64,000 nucleotides of DNA from Ascidia mentula (GCA_947561715.1 OX387197.1:26438266-26502265); one strand, 5' to 3'; positions 1 through 13,084 are shown, counted from the first letter of the stretch. Notes: generated by a model from the letters alone, not told the origin. A program made the numbers and translations.

Positions 1-1691
1 ACATTTATTTAATACTATTTATACACAAACACGGCCGAACACAAACAAACAAGCCACTGAACAAGTAAACGTGGTTGGTGGCTTGCATTGGTTGAGACAC
101 AAAAGTGTCGCAACTCTGACGTAACCCACAGCAGACTGCTGGAAGCAAACAAACACCGCAAAGTTGATATTGGGAAGATTTTGATTCCTAATTTGTCGAT
201 TCTGTCGAATGGAAGCAACGACACTTGAGGAAAACCCAGCAATTAGCGTCGAAATTTGCAGCAATAAAACCTTAACCGGCAGAAACCACTCGCGCTTACA
301 TTTTGCTTGATTGACCTCTTAGCATTATTACGTCACAGACGAATAAGCGCTGCTGGCGCGGCAAGCTGTTCGCTCAAGCGATTGTTTGGTTCAATTAGGA
401 AGATTGGCACTTCGTTTAAGTACACGTGATGATTTGACAAGATTTCTGCTCCTTAGCTTCCATTCACCGGCTAAATTCTGGATATCGTTGTCTTCGCTTG
501 TGACATAACAATTATAAAATCGCTCATCCAATTGTCGCCGGAGAAGTCTCGATGACAATTTTGCGGCAGCAATTTTTACCTATTTGGAAACAAACTAAAT
601 CGGTGGAAGGGACTTGGCACCAATTAAATTGTCAATCTAAGTCTTATTGCTACACAACGAACAAAAAGAAGCATCTCCATTCGCTCCCGGCACATGAAGG
701 AACAACTTTTGCTGTTATAACAGGTCCATAGACTCTGATTTGTGTTGTAAATTATAACCCCGGGGAAGAAATGAGGGTTTTTATTGAAATCTTCGTTTAT
801 TTATTACCAGAAGACCAGCAATAAAAACTTTCTGGGCTTCTTTTGAAACTGCACAATTTTCTTCGGTGTTCACGTAAACTCGATGGCGCATTATTGATGT
901 AAAAATAACCCACAAAAATCACTAAAACGTCAACATTTAATTAAAACATCTATGGGTTACTTATATAGGGTAAATATATCTCTATTGCGTTACGCAGCAA
1001 GATTCAACACCGTTGTACGTCTGTGCAACCTGAAACGGATATAAATCAAACCAACCACCTGCTTCCAATATGATCGCAAACTAAACGAACGGAAAATCGT
1101 TTACGGTTCGCCGCGCAGCGCTCATTGGAGCGTGCAAATCTGTTGGAGGCACGTGCCTTAATCTTGGGCGGTCATGCGTGTCGTGCGCACCTGTACCTCC
1201 CCTCTCCACGTTTAGGGGGCGCAGCTCTTGATTTAACCTCAGCACGAGTAATGACGCCGGAGCAGGAACGATCGATGCGCGCCAGACAGCTGCGAACTTC
1301 GTCACGTGTCTGTTGTAGAACAAATTCGCGCGGCGGAAGAATTTCACGATGTTTACTGAGTAAAAGGAATGGCGTGGAATGATTTCCAGCTTCTGATGTT
1401 TCATTCAACCTTAGATGTTTCCAATATCGATTCAAAGTGTTTTCAGTACAGTACACTTTTCCCTGATAATATGTTGTCTGACAAACAGTTTATACCTGAT
1501 TAAAAAACGACTCTTCAGGCCGAAGACGATTTAAAAGCTTTTTTTTATATTAAGTTGGATCGTTCGCATTGCCCAGAAATCGTTAATAATATATAATACA
1601 AATAAAAAAAGAAAAAAAGAAAATTTTCCACCCAGCCGCGCACTGTTTACGGAGGTCCTTTGAAGCGTGCAACTTTCCAACTTGGACTTTC

Positions 1692-1931
1692 ATGAATCGG
1701 TCGGATCCGTTTTTTCATCCTGGAGCCGCGTCCCCAGCTGTGCAAAGCGCAAACCGGAAAAATAAGGGGCCAAAATCACCCCTAACACCTGGTTTTGATG
1801 ACGGGGAACAAGCCGCTAATTCCTCAACACCAACAGAATCGAATGCGTACTTGCACATGGCTACGGATGACCTAGATTACTGTTGTTGCAGCAATATAGT
1901 GGAAGAATCCACGCAAGCACTTTGTGCTGTG
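1692..1931 (+). other. possible coding exon, unassigned
   Basis: An ATG-started open frame of about 80 codons reads like a hydrophilic Ser/Pro/Asn/Thr-rich protein segment, with an N-x-S/T-type site and an acidic stretch. It ends at a plausible donor (GTG followed by GTAAAT at 1932). Past that point the frame runs only 22 more codons and becomes hydrophobic, as an intron read-through would. I could not find an acceptor that joins it in frame to the GPCR: the first confident GPCR exon has its own in-frame stop upstream (7193-7195). It may be a first exon of another transcript or a chance frame. Confidence 0.2.
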
Positions 1932-3693
1932 GTAAATTTATTTCTAGCCTTTGTGAATTTCATCCGAAAAAGTGGATTCCTGCACTATTGCTTGTGACAT
2001 TTCTGTGATTGCCATCTAACTGTGATTGCAAATTTGAGAAAAGTTCCTCGGGAACTTAAGTTTGGTTCAGGTTGAAGTACCGGTGTTTCCCGAGCTTTTG
2101 TCCTCCTGGCAAAGCGTAAAAAATCTACGGTTTCCCGAGAATCTCAGTTTTCGGAAGTTTCACAAACTTTCAACTGGAGATTTTTTTTATTTTGCGAAAA
2201 ATTTTTCGGCGTCATCTGGTTCGCTACAACTAATTCGTGATAATTAGCACTACATATACATAGTAACTTATGTAGTAATAGTTTTCCGTTCACAATGAGC
2301 AAAGTAACATGCTATTTCGGCAATTTTTAATCCTGCTAGTGCGTTGTATTAGTTTATGTTTGTAGCAGACGATTCAACAAAAAAGTAATACTCTACTCTG
2401 CGCTCTTGCTGGCGCTTCGGTTACATTATGTTTTGTTTTTTTTCAAAACGCATTTAAATTATATTGCAATTTTTTACGTGAAGTAACTTGTGTCTCGCAC
2501 AACAAGTTGAAAAAAGTTAGATTTCAGGGGAGAAACTAAAATATTGGCACAATGCCACGGTGCTAAGATTTCCAAGTAACATCCGAACGAGGTTAGTCGG
2601 GCGCGGTCACTCAATAAACAGAAGCGGTGGAATTTGAAGGGGAAATACTTCGATTCGCCGGTTCGACGAGGTATTAGAACCTTCTACTGCGTCGTTACGC
2701 ATTCCAGTACAGTGATTTCATTTACCGAATGTAAGATGTGAGAAAGTCTCAACGTCACTAGCCATCGTCCCCCGCTTAGCCGCAGAATCCGACCGAGTGA
2801 CGCTTCTATATATAGCGTGAAGCATTTTCTCGTCTGCGTGCGGTTCTGCGTGACTGGTTGAAAGCGGGAGGCGGAATTGTACGTAAAGAGAACGTAACCA
2901 CGCCAACGTTGAAACAATGTAATCGCGTCTGAGAAGATTGAAGCCGACCGCATTCGCATTACGCCGCCAATCACCAGTTTCACGAGGCGCTGAGATCGGC
3001 TTCGGTGTGGTTCACGTTCTCACGTACACCATCGAACACCTTTGCGTACGGTTAATCGCGTGGTTGTCGCGACTCTCGCGTCTGACAATCGGTTAAGAGA
3101 TTACAACCGAGTTTGTGGCGTTACACTTACACGTGGGCAGACAGCATGTGTCGTTTTTGAAGTGATATCAAGTTTTGTAGTATTTTTGTTGCAAGTTTTT
3201 TTTCTGTCCGTTACGAAACAAACTTCACATTGCAATCTGTGGGTGAATGAGGAGAATTAGGATCATGTTTTGAAAAACATTCAGAAAACAATGCGCACTA
3301 TCTTGAAATATGATGTAAAAATTTCGAAGAAACCTCTTCGTGCGCACGTAATATTGACAAACCGTCGGTCTTGTTTTGAACGAGACTTATTTGTAATAAT
3401 CGTAACGGCCAAAAGTTTGTCTAAGAACACGTTCCGTTAAACTTCTTTAAAACAACGCGTGTTTCAAGAAGAAAAATACACACAATTTCGCCTGCTGTTT
3501 GAACGCAAAACAACCAACATTAGAGCCAATTTTCACTTTGAATGTTATACGTATGACCCCATACCTGAAACCACGTGACCGCACGGGCGAAGGAAGTGAA
3601 CGTGATTTTCTCACTTGCTTTAAGTTTGAAGCTCAAAGTGTTTTCGCAACACTTAAGACACCGATCGACCGATAAAAACGATGATTCGTCACA

Positions 3694-3720
3694 AGATGTC
3701 ACGTGATGTCACGTGATGTC
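3694..3720. repeat. short direct repeat containing two CACGTG E-boxes
   Basis: The 10-bp unit ATGTCACGTG is repeated in tandem, giving palindromic CACGTG hexamers at 3700-3705 and 3710-3715, followed by a third partial unit. CACGTG is the classic bHLH-Zip (USF/Myc/MITF-type) binding hexamer. Use as a regulatory site is only inferred. Confidence 0.5.
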
Positions 3721-6202
3721 AAGGTTTCTTCCAACGAACAAATAAAAGCTACAACCTTGGAATGACCTTGTCATGGTAGGAGTTGGTAGTTTGTCAGCGT
3801 CACACCTAAGTACACGGAAAAATACGCGTTATTTTCCTTCCGCCAATTCTATTTCAGCATCGGCACAAAATTTCCATAGTCCGTGCGCCGGGGGTATTTA
3901 GAGATCGTGTAAGGATAAATGAGATAGCGGAATATCACGGTGGGCATGGGAGCATTTACTGTGCTTTAAACCTTCAATGTACGAGTGTAGTCATGACAGT
4001 TGACTTTTGCGGGATCAAATTTAAAGGTGATTGTGGAATGACTCGCGTAATTCGTTAAGACCGCACACGCGCGCGTAAAATTTCTCGGTCATGATTTGGG
4101 TGACAAATTTGTTATTTTGTTACTTATTGTTTTTCCAGCATTTTTCTTTCTTGTTTTAATGCCATTCAGAGTAGCCGAAAATATCGACCACGAAACGTGA
4201 TTTTCAAGAGTTTATTTTGACAAAATGTTTGTGGAACGCGGCCAGTTTTAAGCCAAGATTACCCCGGCAAGGAACCCTAACATCAAGGATTTGTTGTAAG
4301 CAAAATTATGTGCTTCCACTGCCGAGCTGTCATTACGGTGTCTGTGACAATTGTTTGTGTAACGCGTTATGCAAGTCACCTCTATTACCGGGATCCTTGC
4401 ACTGAACGTCTACCATGTTTACATAATTACCAACACTTCGGATGAGGACAACGCCGGAGAAATGAACTTACACATTTACCAGAGAGACATTATGCACCGG
4501 TCGCATTTAACAATTGCCTGTGACGAACGGAAATTCTCTCCCCTACCGTGCCGCTTCGGATTTGTTGATATTTACGCGGCGAGCGAGATAATCCTCAAAT
4601 TGAGGGCACCGGTGTTTGTTGCTCCGTAGCGAAGTATTTCTCTTTTCACGAGCCGGGGCTTTGACAACTTTTCCCTTCGCGCGTTCCTCATTGTTAACTT
4701 TCTCTTCACCTCGGCCACGAAGAAAAATGAAAGAAGAATTACAAAATCCGGCGCCGGCCGGCATCGCAGAGCGGCAAGCACAACAGGGCGAAAGAAAATT
4801 GCACAAATTAAGTTGTATGTTTTCTTTGCCGGGCGCCGGGTGAAGAGAGTTCCGTTATTTTGACTGCCGACAAGCCAACCGGGATCTTCACCAAACCCCA
4901 AACTGCTAGTTTATTTTTCTTTCCCTTTCAAGCTCAACGCGCCATTATCTTACCACAAAGAATCCGCGACAATACCGTGGTATGCAGAATCCGGAAGCTC
5001 AAGTTGATTGCTCGTTTTCCACGAAAACTGCTTTTCTTTTATGTACATGGGCCTGCTTTGATTTTCTATATTTCCGGCAATGACATAACACAAGCGTTGG
5101 GGTAGAAAATGCGTGTGTTTAAAGGTTGTTCTTGTTTATAAGAAAGTTGAATCAACACTGCGTGTACGATTTATCGGCGCATGTATGGTTCGTGCATACA
5201 TTTACATCTTTTTTGGCGAGGTTTATCTGGTAACAATTATCTTTACATACGACAATCACTGCCCACATGTATAAAAATGTAGAAAAATATGGTGCTTTGT
5301 TAAAATATTTTAAGTCCATTTTTCTTGTGTTGCTGCATAAAAGTTTTGTTTCTGTGACGACACAAAGTTTTTGTGACGACACAAGACATAAAGCGCTGGG
5401 CCAGGGTTAAGTTATTTGCCAGTAGATAAGTATACAGACACATAAAAACATTTGATCACAAGAATCTACACCCTAACAAACTTTTAACTTTCATAATTGT
5501 CGTTGAACGCAAACCAGACATACCTTAGTGGGTTTTTGGTACTCATACGGTATGTGAATTGAAAAATTAAGCTTAAATATCGATAATTATATGTTAATAA
5601 TTACTGTACCCGCATGCATAATATTTCGAATCACATTATACCGCAGAAAGTACAATATTTTATATCGTTACAAACCAGATTGGTCAGAAACAGTCGGAGC
5701 GAGCAATCACCAATGAAACTCATATCGTTGATAAAATGATTTTTTTTATTGCGGTTGCTATACAACACCACACAAAAGAACGCCGCCAAATTTTCTCTTG
5801 AGAGGATGAAATGTTGCTCCATTGTCCCCTATTGAGTGAAACTGCTTTGTTAGGGAGAATATATGGAGAATTATTCGACAGTTTAGAAGTAACGGAATCG
5901 GCGGTTTCTCCTTACTTCAAAAAAGCGCGGCTTACATTTGCCCCCTAGCCAACAAAACCAACTTGAACGATTTTCTTCAGCTGTAAACGAAACAATGACA
6001 ACATGTGGAAACAAAAAGTCTGTAAAATTTAATCAAATTTGCCAAAATGGTCTATAAACGTGAATAATGTGTAGCTATAAAACGTTGTATATGAGCCATG
6101 ACCTGGTTAACAACATTTAATATTTTCTTTCTGAAATCAACCTTTTCCAACGCCACTTGTTGTGCGTAACACAGGTGGAAACTTCATTTCAGAAATTACA
6201 AT

Positions 6203-6381
6203 TCAAGTATCCTCATGTCAAACGCAGTTTATTGCAAAGAAAACGTGTTTCGCTAGAAAGCATTATCAGTTATAAAGTAAAACGGAAAACGAAAGTAAAA
6301 TGGTGAAAATTAACTGAAGATGCTTTTTAGCGAAACATATTTTCTTTGCAATAAATTGCGTTTGACACGAGGGTATAATTT
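6203..6381. repeat. foldback element (long imperfect inverted repeat)
   Basis: The left arm (about 6203-6263) and right arm (about 6319-6381) are inverted copies of each other over about 60 bp with roughly 90 percent identity by eye. Both carry the core TGTCAAACGC, then TTATTGCAAAGAAAA and GTTTCGCTA read from the outside inward. The spacer is about 55 bp and AT-rich. This looks like a MITE or foldback DNA element. No convincing target-site duplication was found at the outer ends, so the family is left open. Confidence 0.75.
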
Positions 6382-6706
6382 TACCTGGTTAAGGTTATTT
6401 ATGCAATACGTCAGCAAAAAAGCAGACACGGTACCAAATTAATTTATTGCTCTTTAGCACGCCTACTGGTTTTGTTTTACAGTTCGTGCTGTCGCTAGAG
6501 AGCAGAAGACGTTTGTATGTCTTTATCACGTGACATAGCATAGCAAAAGTGAGAATACGACTTCACTTGGTCCAATGAAACTTACTGGAATTTTTCAATA
6601 ACAAAGTCTACAAGCTGATGTCGTTCTCTTTTGCTCTTTTGACTGCTTACCCGCTGCCAGTAAGGTTGATGTTGAGCAGTCAGTTTTCTATCACTATCAC
6701 TATAGG

Positions 6707-6879
6707 CAGTGGAGCGTTTCCAATTTTTTGTCAGTCGGTTCTATCACAAAAGTCATATTTTTCAGCCGGTTCTGTTACAAAAAATCCATTGACAGTAGCT
6801 AGTAATGCTAACCGGTAACTCATAAAATTTCGTGAGACGGTTCATAGAACCGGTGCGAACCGGCTGAATCCCACCACTG
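6707..6879. mobile_element. non-autonomous hAT-type MITE
   Basis: The element starts with CAGTGGAGCGTTTC and ends with the complement of CAGTGGTGGGATTC, an imperfect terminal inverted repeat of about 14 bp. It is flanked by 8-bp direct repeats, ACTATAGG (6699-6706) and ACTTTAGG (6880-6887), which match at 7 of 8 bases. CAG-type termini and 8-bp target duplications are the signature of hAT transposons. Subterminal regions carry several copies of CCGGTTC or its complement (about 6736, 6766, 6810, 6837, 6848, 6856), as expected for transposase-binding repeats. At 173 bp it encodes nothing and would depend on a transposase elsewhere. One mismatch in the duplication and slightly diverged ends suggest it is not very recent. 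Confidence 0.85.
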
Positions 6880-7201
6880 ACTTTAGGCTACATTTCAGAG
6901 ACCCGCTGGTTTTTAAGTTTGTTCGAGTATAGAGACACTCAGTGCAGAAAACACAGAAGAACCAGTCATGCAATATAAGAAGAGGGAGGGCATTTTATCT
7001 TCCATTTAAAGAAATTGAACTTCCCAAGGCTGATAATCATGCCCAGAACATTTTTGTCCTATTAAATCTGCTTCTTTATGTCTGGTTGCTTTAAGTTTAA
7101 TTCTTCCTGCTTGTTTAGGAAACCTTTTGTTTTGCTTTGCACAAAAGTTTGCTGCCTCTGTTCCAAGTAAGCTCCCATTATGGGGGTGCTTGTGAAGGCA
7201 A

Positions 7202-10200
7202 ATGCCTGCCACTGAATTGTGTAGAATGAATGCCAGTGAAGCATTTCCTACATCAGAAGATCCAAGTATTACTATTGCTAGTACCACCAATGGTAAGCAG
7301 TTATGCTAATTTATATGCATCATAATAGAGTTTTTCAGTGGATATAGCAAGTCAACATTTAAAATATATATGCCATATTTGTTTTAATGTTTCAAAATGT
7401 GATCATGCTTTTTTTGCTTGCAGATGGCATTGTATCCCCAGCCAATGAGGTGGTAATACTTCGTACAGCAATACTCGTTGCCCTTCTGATATTATCACTG
7501 GTTGGTAATGCACTGGTCATGCTGTCGGTTGCCCAGGCAACAAAATCACGCTTCAATCCTTTCAATGCATTTCTAATCAGTCTTGCTATATATGGACTGG
7601 TAGAATGTGCTCTCACAATGTCCTTAGCTATTGGTGAGTTACCATTGCTTGGTCTCATTTGTTTGTAAATGGAGCTTTTCATAAACTTGAACATAAACCT
7701 AACTAATTTTTGCATCTCTTGCAAAATCAGCTTTGGGAAGTTATATCTTTCTAAATACTAAATTTGTTGCTTGTATAATGCAGGTTTTTCAGTTGAACGA
7801 CAATGGATGTTTGGTGATTTTCTGATTGGCTTCAATGCTTCTTTTATTCAACTGCAGAATGTGGGTGTTATGTTAACAATCCTCTTCATGTCCATTGATA
7901 GGCAAGTTGTGTGTGAAGTCAATATTATCATCATATGCTGACACAGCATGCTATACGCAAGATAACATGTTGAAAAGTTTTTTGTGTTGGTCTACAATAA
8001 GTTGTATAGATTTGCTTTTGGTTTACAATGATATAATGAGTAATTCGCTGTGAAATGTGGGTTGCTTAATATATAATTAAAAATTTTTGAGAAAATTTGG
8101 CATATGCTGTTTCTAAGAACAAAAAGCAGAATACTGTGTGAATGTTCATCAAAAGAGATGTACCTTTGTGCATGTACCCATATAAAAACCCCAGTTTATT
8201 TAATTTTTACAGGTATGTGGCCACCACTTGGACTTCCATGTACCACAGTTTGGCAACTGTGCATAAAGCTAATTATGCTGTCCTATACACATGGATACAT
8301 GCTTTCCTCTTTGCTCTTCCACTTCTCTTCCAAAACCAGATGAGTGGAATGAAAGCTCGGGATTTTGTGGAAAGATGTTTATGTGGGTTACAGGAAGGCA
8401 CTGCTGTCAGTTATACGTAAGTTGTCCTTATTGTTAAATTTTTTCATTGAAACATTATCTTACACTGAGGTGTAACAAGCTTAACTGTCTATTACATATT
8501 TTTTCATGGATCACTGTCAGTGACATTTACATATTGCCTTTCATATGTTCCAGTGCATCAATGATCAGTTTATGCATGATCCTTCCCATTCTTCTTGTTG
8601 TTGTGTTTTTGTCCCTTGTTGCCGTGGCAGCAGTTAAAGAGAGAAAGAAACTAATATCAGCCAACTCCCCGCAGTATGCCAACTACCTAATACAGGTGAT
8701 TTATTAGTTTTCATCAGATTTATCCTTAGTTAAACACCCTGCAATGAATACTACTACATATGTGCTTTTATTACATTTATACTAGAGATATATAATGTGC
8801 TTTGCTAATTACAAAGAAAAACGTGAAAATGCATCAGAATGGCATTGTGTCTCTCTGTATTAAGGAAGCAATACCAGTAATAGGATGTCATATAATGTGG
8901 ATGTGTTTTAATGGGAAAGTACCCTTTTTGCATATTTCATTGTATATAACTATAGAGATATAACAATAATGCACTTCAACCCAGTTGACCTTGTAATTGT
9001 CCCCACGCAACTAAGAGTATAAATTAAATAGACCAAGACAATTTTATTTCCATGACCAACTGGTGCTATATTATTTCTTTCAGCAATCCACCGTACTGAA
9101 AGAAGCAAGATGTGGACGATACGTGACTTTCCTCTTCATTTTGTATCTACTCTTCAAACTTCCCTATCAAGTGATTGATATTTTGACTCAACTTAGCGTG
9201 GGTCAAGCGTTCATTCCCGTTTCTGACATTGGAAATCTCACGGAGTCAACGGGTTACAACGACACACAGTTTTACTATCAAACTGCTTTGACGTGGATGT
9301 TATTCTGTTTCTCATCACTTTACCCAATTCTGACGTTCCTCTATTTTCGAGATCATTGGCGACGTATCAGAACATGCGTTTGCTGTGGGACAGCGACTGT
9401 TTCCATTGCCAATAGTAAGTCCATTTGCTTTTGTGGCCCCATATACACTCTAACTCTGCTTGCTCCAGTGTTTGTGAGTTTGCAATTACGAAAAGTAAAC
9501 TTGGACTTTGGAATAGATGTAGTTTCATATTCAAACACTTCCCACACAAAGTATGAAGTTGGTTTGTGAAAAATAGGACAGTGTTTTTCCAGGATTTGAT
9601 TAATTTACGGTTTTTATGTATATATTTTTTCAATGAAATTTGCCAACTGAACCATTTAAAGTTGCCAGGTTCCATTTGTCATAAACTAAACACCTATCAT
9701 GATTCCTCTTGTTCCTCGTAAGTTTAAACTCCTTGGTTGTTGCTGGAATGATGATTACCTAGAACAACACATCCAAGACACACACATTTTTTGTAAAAGC
9801 GACAATTTGACCCCCACATGACATGTGTCACTGAATAGTTTGTGACACTGCTTGAACAAAATCCACTTGTGAGTTGTGTAACATGAGAACACTGTTATTC
9901 TGTGGTGTTGTCTGCTGATGTTTTTTTAATTGGCTGTTTGGATGGTTTTCATGCTAATTTGGAATAGTTGTGGATTTCTAAATAGAGCTTGTGGATAAAA
10001 TTGCCAATGAAATGAAATCAATGAAAGCAAGTTTAGTTAAAACACAATATAAACACATGAAACAATTTGTCTTACATAAAATTGCAACAACAAAACATCT
10101 GTCATCACACCCTGTATTGTTCTAAGTGCTCTCGACATAATGTGCAAATTGTCAAAATCATGAGCATATGATCTCCCGAACATACATCACTACACATGCT

Positions 10201-12689
10201 TCTGTCAGTGTTTGAACAAAGGGCGAACGCTACTGTTGATGATACTCGACTACAAATTGTATCGAGTGCAACCTGTGTTACTTGTATTAACAGTGGAGTG
10301 GTTACAGTCATTGTTTCAAGGGCTATTAATCATAAAAGTTGCTTGCTCAACCGGTTTTACCAACCACCAAACCAAACTGTATTCGTTTCGTTTTCCGGTG
10401 AATTTGTCATGCAGACTCCAATTACTTACAATTGCATTGTTTAATTTTTCTTTGTTTAATCCTAAAAGTAGTTTTAACATATATGACTTATTGGTGTGTT
10501 ATTTTTCTGCAAAAAATTTTACTGTTATGTACTTCTAAGCCAAAAGTTCTTCATGCAGTTAACACATAAATAGTCAGGAGTTTTTTTACCTGGTAAAACA
10601 ATGTTTTATTTTATTATCAAGGTTTTTTGTGAAATCCATTTTTTTGTTTTAAAAATGTTGTTTTTTCAGGCTTCATGTCAGCAAACAAGCTTTTACAAAT
10701 GTTACATAAGCTATTGTCTTGTTTGCCAATATAATTATGTGCTCACAATGGCAGCCTGGTATATTGTTTGTGCCTTTCAGGCCACGGAAATCGAGCAACG
10801 AACCTCCGGCAGATCAGACAAAAGGAGCGCCGCCGTCAAAAACACCAGCGTCAACTGGCGAACAGGAATAATAACAATACCAGGTGAACAAAGGCAAAAA
10901 TGTAATAAGGGGTGTTACAAATGCTTGTTATGGCCCATTAAAACCACTTTCCTGAGTGTGAGGGCTGTAATTTGAGATGGTTTTGTTGAATTTTGCCACA
11001 TGCAAAACTTTCTAACATTAGGAAGTTGTTTACTAAATCATAAATTGATGTAATTTCGAAGTGCAATTGTTGGTAAAACTTGAAAATAAAATTTGTAGTT
11101 TTTGAAAAGTCTCTCTTAAATTTGTCTGCAAAAGATTATGCCTGTAATTCAATATTAATGAAACCTTGAGCCAATACTAAAGCTTGGTATTTGCAGAACA
11201 CCCAAAGCCACCTATGCTGCATCCGCGAATGGACATGTTAAAGCTCCCTCTAGTGTCTCGTCAAACATCACCAGCGAGAAAGTTGCGGTAAATGGAAGCA
11301 CATCACAAGGTGGAGACAAAGTTTTGTTTCGTGTCCCTGTGCTCTATGCTGCCACCGATGGTCTACATCTTGTTGCTTCTGAGAAAACGCTTGGAACAAA
11401 AAAAGGAGAACACAAAAAAAGGTTGAAATAATTTATTTCCTTCGTTAAATTTTTGTCACCGAATTTTATGGAGGTTTTGTTTTCATCTTCCAAGGTTTTT
11501 TTTTAGTAAATTCAACCAACAAAAAAAAGCTTGAAACTGATTGCTGTTAAAAAGTATCTACTTTATGTCATTTAAAACATGGAATATAAACATTATGAAA
11601 GGCGTGCTTAATTTTTGTTTTTTTCTGGTTTGATGAACAAACTGTCTTTATAGGAGAAAGATCACAAGCGGTAAAACATCAACTTCCAGTGAAAGATCAT
11701 CTGCACATACTGCTGGAACTCCAGATGCTTTAGACACATCCAAAGGCTCTGGAACAAATGCAAAAGACAGAATCCATGATCTGAACGATGAAGAACTGAG
11801 ACCCTCGTCGGTGGTGGACAAACGTGTGGACGTTACAGGATCAAGGGATGGACTTAATGATGTCCGTGAAGAAACCGGTTATATAAATTCAGATTTTGAC
11901 GATGATACTGAATCTGAATTAAATGAATCGGCAAACAGTCGCACACTAATATGGCCTCATCGTCACACTTCCACAGTCAAATCCTCATCAGTCCCAACAA
12001 CTGTGTCAAGTCCACCAGGTCAACTTCACATCAACAGGGTCAGTGATCCGAATGATATGGGATCACATAACCAGGGAGATTCATTTGCAAGTTTGAGACA
12101 TAGCGTTCACTCTTACCATGGTGGTTTTGATGAAGAAGATGCAGCATCCATCGTACATCCTCACACTCCAACTCCTCCTCCCGACGAAGATCCTCATCTT
12201 TTTCTAAATTCTGCATCACCTGATGCTGGAGGTGATTCTGACAGCGATGACACCATAATTGATAAAACTGCAACAAAGAAGATCAAGCTAACTACAAAGA
12301 GGAGCAGATCAGTTGCAGTCGCTGTTACCAAGCAACTGCGTCCTCTGTCTCAAGGAGGAGGGATCCAGCTCTTCCGCCGATCCCTGGATGACTCCGGGGG
12401 TGGGATTCCAAACCAAGGTTACGGCAGTATTTCAAGAACACACAGTTACAGTCAAGATCCGCTGAGCAACTCCCCTCAAGGCCACGGCAACAAAATTCAC
12501 CCAAACAATTATGCCTTAAAGTCACCTGACTTGTTTCCTGCTTCCTCATTGGACGGTTCATTTTCATGGCAGCGAGGTGAGAAAGATGATTTGGTTCTTG
12601 TTGATTTTGAGCGGCCCCAGAGTTCGTCGATAGACGGCCGGCAGAATAAAAGCAAACTTAACATTTTAACAACTGATACACAAAGTTAG
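7202..12689 (+). CDS. rhodopsin-like (class A) orphan G protein-coupled receptor with long cytoplasmic tail
   Basis: Nine exons join in phase: 7202-7292, 7424-7633, 7784-7901, 8213-8416, 8554-8695, 9084-9414, 10781-10883, 11197-11421 and 11654-12689, giving about 819 residues. The start is ATG 7202 (or in-frame ATG 7226); an in-frame TGA lies at 7193. A short N-terminus with an N-A-S glycosylation site precedes TM1 (about 39-65, with the G-N motif). TM2, TM3 (ending in D-R-Y at 139-141), TM4 (W and P), TM5 (P), TM6 (about 266-289) and TM7 (about 323-343) follow. The tail of about 470 residues is rich in Ser, Asp and Pro with basic patches. Several class A hallmarks differ: no Asp in TM2, no Cys at the top of TM3, Lys where TM6 usually has Trp, and Y-P-I-L-T in place of NPxxY. 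The third intron is GC-AG. Ligand and G protein are unknown. GPCR status is firm; the subfamily is not. Confidence 0.85.
7902..8212 (+). other. non-canonical GC-AG intron in the DRY codon
   Basis: The donor reads AG followed by GCAAGT, which is the normal donor consensus except for C at the second intron base. The acceptor is a standard pyrimidine-rich ACAG. No in-frame GT donor nearby restores D-R-Y-V, and joining 7901 to 8213 gives Asp-Arg-Tyr exactly at the end of TM3. GC-AG introns are a known minor class spliced by the major spliceosome. Confidence 0.8.
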
Positions 12690-13078
12690 CTCACACTGTA
12701 ACCTTTCAACTTTTACAGTTTGCAATGGTTGTAATTTTTTCTCTGCAGCATCTTTGTTTGTTTTATGCAATAACTGGTCATTTTTTTAAAGTCATTTTTT
12801 AACCTAATCTGCCTTATTACACTTTTTTAAGCTTGAGACATTTTTTGAGAGATGGCCATACATGCTACAATGCCTTGCTTTAAAAAATATTTTCTTAGTT
12901 TGAGAATATTATAGTTTTTGATTTATGCCAATTGCACAAACCACCTCACGAGTAATATTGTGCAGCCATTTCATGCTGTGTTTCATGTCTGGTTACAATT
13001 GTACTTTATGTCAATTTTACAAACATTAGTTACTTTCACGCGGCCAAATATTTTTTCTTTCCATGATGGCTGAATACA

Positions 13079-13084
13079 AATAAA
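13079..13084 (+). terminator. polyadenylation signal of the GPCR gene
   Basis: A canonical AATAAA lies about 390 bp after the GPCR stop codon (12687-12689), in an AT-rich trailer followed by T/GT-rich sequence. This implies a 3' UTR of roughly 400 bp. It is the first AATAAA downstream on this strand. Confidence 0.6.

Larger units (their letters stand above)
1..7201. other. intergenic region upstream of the GPCR gene
   Basis: No coding region with recognisable protein features, splice pattern or homology could be supported here on either strand. Open frames are short (under about 110 codons) and have the composition expected of AT-rich noncoding DNA. What the stretch does hold is described separately: one possible exon (1692-1931), a short direct repeat of E-box hexamers (3694-3720), a foldback repeat (6203-6381) and an hAT-type MITE (6707-6879). 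The part nearest the GPCR probably contains its promoter and 5' leader, but no clear TATA box or initiator was identified. Confidence 0.6.

Noticed and set aside
1081-1456. Overlapping open frames of about 85-107 codons on both strands
   Set aside because: They overlap in several frames, have no domain-like features or splice context, and look like low stop density in a locally GC-richer patch.
2684-2983. 99-codon minus-strand open frame
   Set aside because: No recognisable motif, composition typical of noncoding sequence, and a second minus frame overlaps it.
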